Below, piece after piece: positions 4,793-8,888 of a stretch of 8,888 bases of DNA. Made by a program: the position numbers and the translations under genes. The notes below the pieces were generated by a model. That model was not told where the DNA came from. It was given only the letters and a program-made list of their open reading frames with translations, and ran no database searches. This DNA is from Cenarchaeum sp. SB0662_bin_33 (GTDB lineage Archaea > Thermoproteota > Nitrososphaeria > Nitrososphaerales > Nitrosopumilaceae), in assembly GCA_009840065.1 (NCBI GenBank), contig VXON01000188.1, positions 1-8,888 on the forward strand, given 5' to 3'. Numbering within the stretch: the stretch's first letter is position 1; every line of letters begins with the position of its first letter.

Positions 4793-6115
4793 ATGCTGGA
4801 CAATCTCAGAAAGGACCTACGGGGAGCAATAGACAAGATAGTAAAGTCCAACAATGTAGACAAGGAGACCATAATCGCGCTCAAAAAAGATGTTCAGAGA
4901 TCACTTATAATGTCGGATGTCGAGGCAGGCCTGGTTGTAAACGTTACAAGCAGACTCCAGCAGAGGGCACTGGACGAGACCCCGCCGCCAGGACTGTCTC
5001 GCAAGGATCATGTTGTAAAGATACTATATGAGGAGATCTCATCGCTGTTAGGTGATGAGTATACACTGGATGTTCCAAAGGATAAGACCATGCGCATACT
5101 ACTACTGGGAATACAAGGGAGTGGCAAGACCACCACCTGTGCCAAGCTGGCAAAGATACTGCACGACAAGGACATCAGTGTGGGCGTAATAGGAGCGGAC
5201 AACTACAGACCAGGGGCACTTGCCCAGCTAAAGACCATGTGTGACAAGTCAAAGACCGAGGTGTATGGGGATGGGGCAAATAAAAACGCCGACGACATCG
5301 TACAAAAGGGACTAGACCACTTTAAGGATGCGTGCAATGTCATACTAATAGATACGGCAGGCCGCCATAGACGGGAGGACGAGTTACTAGACGAGATGAA
5401 GAGTATCAGCAAGGTGGCGCGGCCTGACCTAGTCATACTTGTCATAGATGGAACGGTGGGCCAGCAGTGCTTTGCACAGTCCAAGACATTTCATGAGATG
5501 GTTCCGGTGGGCGGCATAATAGTGACAAAGCTGGATGGTTCGGGAAAGGGTGGCGGCGCGCTAGCGGCGGCGGCAGCCACCGGGGCGCGGATAATGTTCA
5601 TCAGTAATGGCGAGAGGGTGGATGACTTGATACCCTTCTCACCTACACGCTTTGTTGGCAGAATGCTAGACATGGGGGACATACAGGCCATACTGGATTT
5701 AGCAAAGAGGCTGGAGGCGGTTACCGATGAAGGTCGGGCCAAGCGCATATACCGGGGCAGGATGTCACTGATAGACTTTCTAGATGAGATGGAGAATATG
5801 GCCGGTACCGGATCCCTCAAGAATGTGTTGGAGAGCCTGCCCATGTTTGCAGGTCAACTGAGCGAAAAACGCGTCAACGACATTAGCTCCAACATAGAGA
5901 AATGGAGATACATGATACAGAGTATGACAGAAGAAGAGCAGATGAACCCCGATATGATAAACAGATCCAGAATAAGAAGGATAGCTAGGGGGTCCGGATG
6001 TACAGAACGGGATGTCAAGGATTTGATTAAAAGTTACAACTCGACCAAGACACTGATAAAGTCCAACAAGGGTCGCAAGATGCCCGACATGCTGCGGCGG
6101 ATGGGCCTAGGTTGA
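4793..6115 (+). CDS. srp54: Signal recognition particle GTPase SRP54 (Ffh)
   Basis: 440-aa SRP54, the SRP subunit that binds signal sequences and 7S RNA and docks with FtsY. In order come the N-terminal helical bundle (about 1-95) and the G domain with P-loop GIQGSGKT (106-113). The insertion-box region NYRPGA (137-142), DTAGR (187-191), TKLDG (245-249) and the closing DDLIPFSPTRFVGRMLDMGD (277-296) follow. The methionine-rich M domain (about 297-440) holds the RNA-binding helix RSRIRRIARGSG (391-402) and ends KMPDMLRRMGLG. The M domain and missing acidic N-terminal A domain distinguish it from FtsY. It starts 1 bp after dph6 and its TGA overlaps the TTG start of pus10, so it is part of one operon. 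Confidence 0.96.
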   Translation: MLDNLRKDLRGAIDKIVKSNNVDKETIIALKKDVQRSLIMSDVEAGLVVNVTSRLQQRALDETPPPGLSRKDHVVKILYEEISSLLGDEYTLDVPKDKTMRILLLGIQGSGKTTTCAKLAKILHDKDISVGVIGADNYRPGALAQLKTMCDKSKTEVYGDGANKNADDIVQKGLDHFKDACNVILIDTAGRHRREDELLDEMKSISKVARPDLVILVIDGTVGQQCFAQSKTFHEMVPVGGIIVTKLDGSGKGGGALAAAAATGARIMFISNGERVDDLIPFSPTRFVGRMLDMGDIQAILDLAKRLEAVTDEGRAKRIYRGRMSLIDFLDEMENMAGTGSLKNVLESLPMFAGQLSEKRVNDISSNIEKWRYMIQSMTEEEQMNPDMINRSRIRRIARGSGCTERDVKDLIKSYNSTKTLIKSNKGRKMPDMLRRMGLG

Positions 6116-7170
6116 TCTTAGAGTCTACAGACATTACACATCTAGATTTTCCCCTGTGTGATGAATGCCGCGCAAGACTATCGTGTGACGTAAAACCCAC
6201 ACCCTCGCAACAGTGTTTCATATGTAGGGGCATGATGGAGCAGATAGACGAGATGACATATGTAATAGTTGAGCGTATGGCATCGTACGAATTTGAAACA
6301 TTTACGGTGGGTGCCACTCTAAAGCCATCCATACTAGACCGGGACGACTATATACGCTCAAAGTTTCGCGCCAAGGGCACAAGGTCGGTAAAGACATCGC
6401 TTACCACGCAGCTGGCAGACAACATATGCAAGAGAACCAAAAAAAAGCTGGACCGGACCAATCCCGATATCACAGTACTGATGGATACCAGATTTGGCTC
6501 ATGTGAGATTCGCTCCCGGCAGATACTAATTCAGGCACAATACACAAAGAACTGTCGGGGCATTCCGCAGAAAGATACTACATATGATAGGCATGTCAGT
6601 CCACGGAATAGTGGCTGCGATATATACAGTATATATGGCATATTTCAGCAATACCTGAGGAATGTAATACGGGGTACGGATTTTTGCTTTGTGTGGTGTG
6701 GTGGCGAGGATGCCACAAGCCGGGTCCTAGGGGAGGGGAGGAGATTCTATGTAAGGGTAAAAAATCCCCAGCGTCGCCGTATATCACACATGCCCGAGAC
6801 AAAAGATGTACAGTTCCACAACATACGCATCATATCCAGCATGCCGGCACGTATGCCCACCATGCGTTCTGAAATTCGCATGGTTGTACGGTTTCCAGAG
6901 GATACACCAGTCAGCCTCAGGTCACTGCATCATATGGACAAGACAGTACACGTAAGAGACCAGGCCGGCAAGGTATCCATAAAAAAGATACACTCCATAC
7001 ACTATAGAAGAATCTCCCACGCATCATTGCAGGTTGTAATAGATGTGGAGGGCGGGATTCCAGTCAAACGATTCGTCAGCGGTTGTGATGTATGGCCATC
7101 TGTGTCATCCACACTACAGGTAAAATGCGAGTGCTGGCGCTTTGATTTTTTAGATATTAAATACTATTAA
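6112..7170 (+). CDS. pus10: tRNA pseudouridine synthase Pus10
   Basis: 352-aa archaeal Pus10, which makes pseudouridine at tRNA positions 54/55 in the T loop. The N-terminal zinc motif is C16-x2-C19 ... C35-x2-C38, followed by a THUMP-like RNA-binding region (about 45-150) with TRFGSCEIRSRQILIQAQYTK..RGIPQ. The catalytic domain has GGEDATSRVLGEGRRF (197-212), aligned to the family's GREDxDxRMLGxGRPF. The putative catalytic Asp (D200) is kept, but the Arg of GRED is Gly and the second Asp is Thr. The proposed start is TTG, overlapping the srp54 stop as TTGA; no ATG lies before the zinc motif, so a non-ATG start is required. It converges with the coiled-coil gene, 2 bp apart. Confidence 0.9.
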   Translation: MILESTDITHLDFPLCDECRARLSCDVKPTPSQQCFICRGMMEQIDEMTYVIVERMASYEFETFTVGATLKPSILDRDDYIRSKFRAKGTRSVKTSLTTQLADNICKRTKKKLDRTNPDITVLMDTRFGSCEIRSRQILIQAQYTKNCRGIPQKDTTYDRHVSPRNSGCDIYSIYGIFQQYLRNVIRGTDFCFVWCGGEDATSRVLGEGRRFYVRVKNPQRRRISHMPETKDVQFHNIRIISSMPARMPTMRSEIRMVVRFPEDTPVSLRSLHHMDKTVHVRDQAGKVSIKKIHSIHYRRISHASLQVVIDVEGGIPVKRFVSGCDVWPSVSSTLQVKCECWRFDFLDIKYY

Positions 7171-7172
7171 TA

Positions 7173-7895
7173 TCAGCCTTCCAGCTCCTCCAGTCTCTTG
7201 AGAGTCTGGGCGTGCCTTGTCTTCTCCTCGGCTAGGGCATTTTGCGCATCAATCATCTGTTTACGAAATGATGCTACCATGGCGCTGGCTGCTTCCACTA
7301 CACCCTTCTCGGGATTGTTTTTTGGTGTTGATGCCATGCTGCGTCTCCGGGCCCTTTCAAGATGCTCTTGTAGTTTTATTATCACCTCGTGTTGTTCACG
7401 CATCCGGCCCCGCAGGTCCTGGCATTCTGACTGTGAAATCTCCAGATTCTCCTTGCATTGGAGCATGTCTGTGTTGTTGTCCAGTTGCATCCTGTCAAGA
7501 CGTGCCTTGATTGATGCATACTCTTTTTTTGTTCTTTCAAGTTTTTCTGTGGATCGGGCAAGGTCGTCGTTTATAGTCTTGGCGGACTCTAAATCCTTGC
7601 TCTTCTGTTTGAGCACCTGTTTGCCCTGGGAAATCTCGTCCCGTAAGCCCAAATTTATACGCTCAAGACGGACCCGTTCCTGGGACTGCTCATTTATCTC
7701 TTTTTTTATAGTCATCAAGTCATGTACAACCGTATCATATTCAGAGCGTACGGCCTCTAGCTTTGAGGTACCCTCCCGTAGCAGCTCGTTCTGTCTCTCT
7801 ATCTTCTTCTGCAAGTCAGACATGTTATTGGCAATATTCGTCCTGTTGCCATTATCATTATCATCATCGATTCTTTTTTTGCCAAATATCCCCAA
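7173..7895 (-). CDS. Coiled-coil protein of unknown function
   Basis: 240-aa protein dominated by charged heptad-like helix. After MGIFGKKR and an Asp/Asn-rich linker (9-24), a long coiled coil runs from about 25 to 190, rich in Lys, Glu, Arg, Gln and Leu. A Ser/Thr/Pro/Asn break follows (about 189-200), then a shorter helix to the end (VEAASAMVASFRKQM, ...TLKRLEELEG). No catalytic motif, membrane segment or signal peptide is visible. The basic MGIFGKK start is a common N terminus of small archaeal coiled-coil proteins, so a scaffold or cytoskeletal-like role is only a guess. The start is TTG; no upstream in-frame ATG exists. It converges with pus10, and an insertion sequence lies 56 bp upstream, close enough to affect its promoter. 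Confidence 0.8.
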   Translation of the reverse strand: MGIFGKKRIDDDNDNGNRTNIANNMSDLQKKIERQNELLREGTSKLEAVRSEYDTVVHDLMTIKKEINEQSQERVRLERINLGLRDEISQGKQVLKQKSKDLESAKTINDDLARSTEKLERTKKEYASIKARLDRMQLDNNTDMLQCKENLEISQSECQDLRGRMREQHEVIIKLQEHLERARRRSMASTPKNNPEKGVVEAASAMVASFRKQMIDAQNALAEEKTRHAQTLKRLEELEG

Positions 7896-7951
7896 TAGGA
7901 TATATACAGTTATATCACATTAAACTGTTTTTTGGTGTTCTTATAGAGAAC

Positions 7952-7966
7952 TGTTTTATCCGGAAA
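7952..7966. repeat. Terminal inverted repeat, transposase 3' side
   Basis: TGTTTTATCCGGAAA matches the other terminus (reverse complement of 8770-8784) at 11 of 15 positions, sharing TGTT at the tip and ATCCG inside. The same end occurs in the left copy at 38-52. Confidence 0.7.
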
Positions 7967-7990
7967 TCATGTCGCGCTACATTCTGGTCG

Positions 7991-8737
7991 TTAGTCACGA
8001 ATATCATCCTCCATCCATGTAGGGTTTTGACTTCTTGTTTCAACAGTTGCCTTCTTTTTGTGAAATGTCATTAATGGAGTTTCATAGTTGTCCATGTCAA
8101 GCGAGAAACGTAGGCGGTCAGTGTTGTAGTACTCGATATAATCATCTAGGCTTGAATAGTGCCAAATCTCATCTTCCAAACTCCTGTGGAATCGTTCTAA
8201 CTTCCCATTGGTTTGTGGGTGATATGGTCGTGAGTTGATCAGTCCTATGTTAAGGCCAAGTAACTCTCTCTCGAACAGGGTTGGGGTCCAAGAGCTGGTT
8301 TGTTTCTTGCGACCTCCTCTACCTACGAAGCAAGATCCATTGTCCGACAAAATGGTCGCTGGCACGCCGAACCTGTCCACTGCCTGTCTGAGTACAGCTA
8401 CTGCGTTAAAGGAGGTAGCCTCATTGAAGAGGGCGGCCCCCGTGACGCATCTAGAAGCATCGTCCAGATATGTTATGAGGTTTAGTTCCTTCATGCGCGG
8501 ATCCTTCATAGTGTGCCAGTCTGTGTGCCACATGGCATTCGAGTAGATACGTTCGTACCTAACCCACTTGCGTTGCCTATTCTTTATAGTTGAATCTGTC
8601 ACCATACCCTTGGACTTCATTATATGATATGTACGGTTACGGCTTATACTATAGCGGCGTGCATAAGTTTATGCAGTACTAAAATCGCCCATACACACTA
8701 CTGAGATTGCATGTGTCTCATTTTTGGAGAAGTGCAC
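7991..8737 (-). pseudogene. DDE transposase (rve, IS481-like) with in-frame stop
   Basis: A 248-residue reading frame from GTG at 8737 to TAA at 7991, interrupted by TAA at codon 23 (8669-8671). The helix-turn-helix reads across the stop: KNETHAISVVCMGDFSTA before it and TYARRYSISRNRTYHIMKSK after it, so the break lies inside one continuous domain. A single C-to-T change from CAA (Gln) would explain it. The catalytic core follows with D73 (WHTDWH), D132 (LSDNGS) and E181 (NGKLERFH), and a typical RPYHPQTNGKLERFHRSLEDEI block. The Asp-Glu spacing is 48 residues, longer than the 35 of many rve transposases. An ATG at 8620 could give a 209-aa catalytic fragment lacking most of the DNA-binding domain. 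Confidence 0.85.
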
Positions 8738-8769
8738 GAGTTATGTCTGTGCTACAAGATAGAATTACG

Positions 8770-8784
8770 TATGCGGATGTAACA
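8770..8784. repeat. Terminal inverted repeat, transposase 5' side
   Basis: TATGCGGATGTAACA ends the element 47 bases upstream of the proposed GTG start. It pairs with 7952-7966 at 11 of 15 positions. The end could lie elsewhere if this match is fortuitous. The stretch from 8785 to the next reading frame at 8841 shows nothing else. Confidence 0.55.
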
Positions 8785-8840
8785 ATATTGGCCTGTATGC
8801 CTAGTAGTTATTTTAGGGTCGCGGGAGTGTGCAGCAACAA

Positions 8841-8888
8841 CTACTTTTTCTTACACTTACATTTACATTTGCAGCGTTTTTTGGTGCT
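8841..8888 (-). CDS. C terminus of a protein with a Cys-Lys tail (partial)
   Basis: On the minus strand, from the window edge, an open frame reads STKKRCKCKCKCKKK followed by TAG at 8841-8843. Only 15 codons are visible, so the protein cannot be identified. The alternating Cys-Lys end could bind metal or nucleic acid. The underlying DNA is a 6-base near-repeat (TTACAC TTACAT TTACAT), so a simple repeat that happens to be open is the alternative. The insertion sequence ends 56 bp downstream of the stop. Confidence 0.4.
   Translation of the reverse strand, partial: STKKRCKCKCKCKKK

Larger units (their letters stand above)
7952..8784 (-). mobile_element. IS481-like insertion sequence (right copy, broken)
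   Basis: About 833 bp. The end after the transposase stop is fixed by the exact 52-bp match to bases 1-52, where both copies lose identity together outside TGTTTTATCCGG. The opposite end is inferred from an imperfect inverted match, ATGCGGATGTAACA, ending at 8784. Both ends have the TGT...ACA form common to IS481/IS3-type elements. The single gene is a DDE transposase on the minus strand. No target-site duplication is evident: the flanks read AGAAC before 7952 and AATAT after 8784. The far end is less certain than the near one. Confidence 0.75.

Noticed and set aside
7198..7923. 241-codon plus-strand ORF opposite the coiled-coil gene
   Set aside because: Ser/Cys/Leu-rich antisense reading of a Lys/Glu-rich coiled coil; the minus strand gives a coherent heptad protein and the plus ORF would also overlap the IS-proximal promoter.
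7927..8886. 11-bp repeat GTTTTTTGGTG at 7927-7937 and 8876-8886 as a target-site duplication of the IS
   Set aside because: The copies lie 14 and 91 bp from the element ends and not next to them; the right one is part of the Cys-Lys reading frame. Probably chance.
1..8888. CRISPR array, toxin-antitoxin or defence island
   Set aside because: No regularly spaced repeats, cas genes or paired small toxin-like genes were seen; the content is mainly housekeeping.

Overview
This window looks like a stretch of archaeal chromosome. It carries ribosomal proteins S24e and S27ae, the hypusine-type factor aIF5A, a diphthamide synthetase (Dph6), SRP54, archaeal-type Pus10, and a tRNA-Tyr with an intron at the canonical archaeal 37/38 site. 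Several genes and tRNAs have a TATA-like box ending 21-23 bases before the start codon or mature 5' end and no clear Shine-Dalgarno, which fits leaderless archaeal transcription. Medium GC, heavy use of ATA and AGA/AGG codons, and the flavour of aIF5A make Thaumarchaeota (Nitrososphaerota) my best guess, but that is inference and not proven by the sequence.

Layout. Bases 1-52 are the last bases of an insertion sequence on the + strand. Then come minus-strand genes: ferritin (100-600), Tag-type 3-methyladenine DNA glycosylase (657-1211) and a 115-aa protein of unknown function (1204-1551), the last two overlapping. A divergent AT-rich promoter region separates them from a plus-strand LCM-type SAM methyltransferase (1607-2455). 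A minus-strand RNA and ribosomal block follows: tRNA-Arg(GCG), S27ae and S24e (ATGA overlap), a hairpin-rich stretch that may be a non-coding RNA, and intron-containing tRNA-Tyr(GTA). Divergent from this is a tight plus-strand run: aIF5A, Dph6, SRP54 and Pus10. Dph6 and SRP54 are 1 bp apart, and SRP54 and Pus10 share a TTGA stop/start. Pus10 converges with a 240-aa coiled-coil protein (7173-7895).

A second copy of the same insertion sequence (7952-8784, minus strand) lies 56 bp upstream of the coiled-coil gene. Its first 52 bp are the exact reverse complement of bases 1-52, so two copies, tail to tail, bracket about 7.9 kb of mostly housekeeping DNA. The visible transposase (rve/DDE, IS481-like) is broken by an in-frame TAA in its helix-turn-helix. 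At the right edge, the end of a minus-strand reading frame shows an alternating Cys-Lys tail.

Functional theme. The core of the window serves translation and protein targeting: ribosomal proteins, tRNAs, tRNA pseudouridylation (Pus10), the two elongation factors' special modifications (aIF5A carries the hypusine site, Dph6 completes diphthamide on EF2) and SRP54. I did not find a clear new defence or metabolic system. The most unusual items are the inverted IS pair, the structured region beside tRNA-Tyr, the altered Pus10 active-site motif and the Cys-Lys tail.
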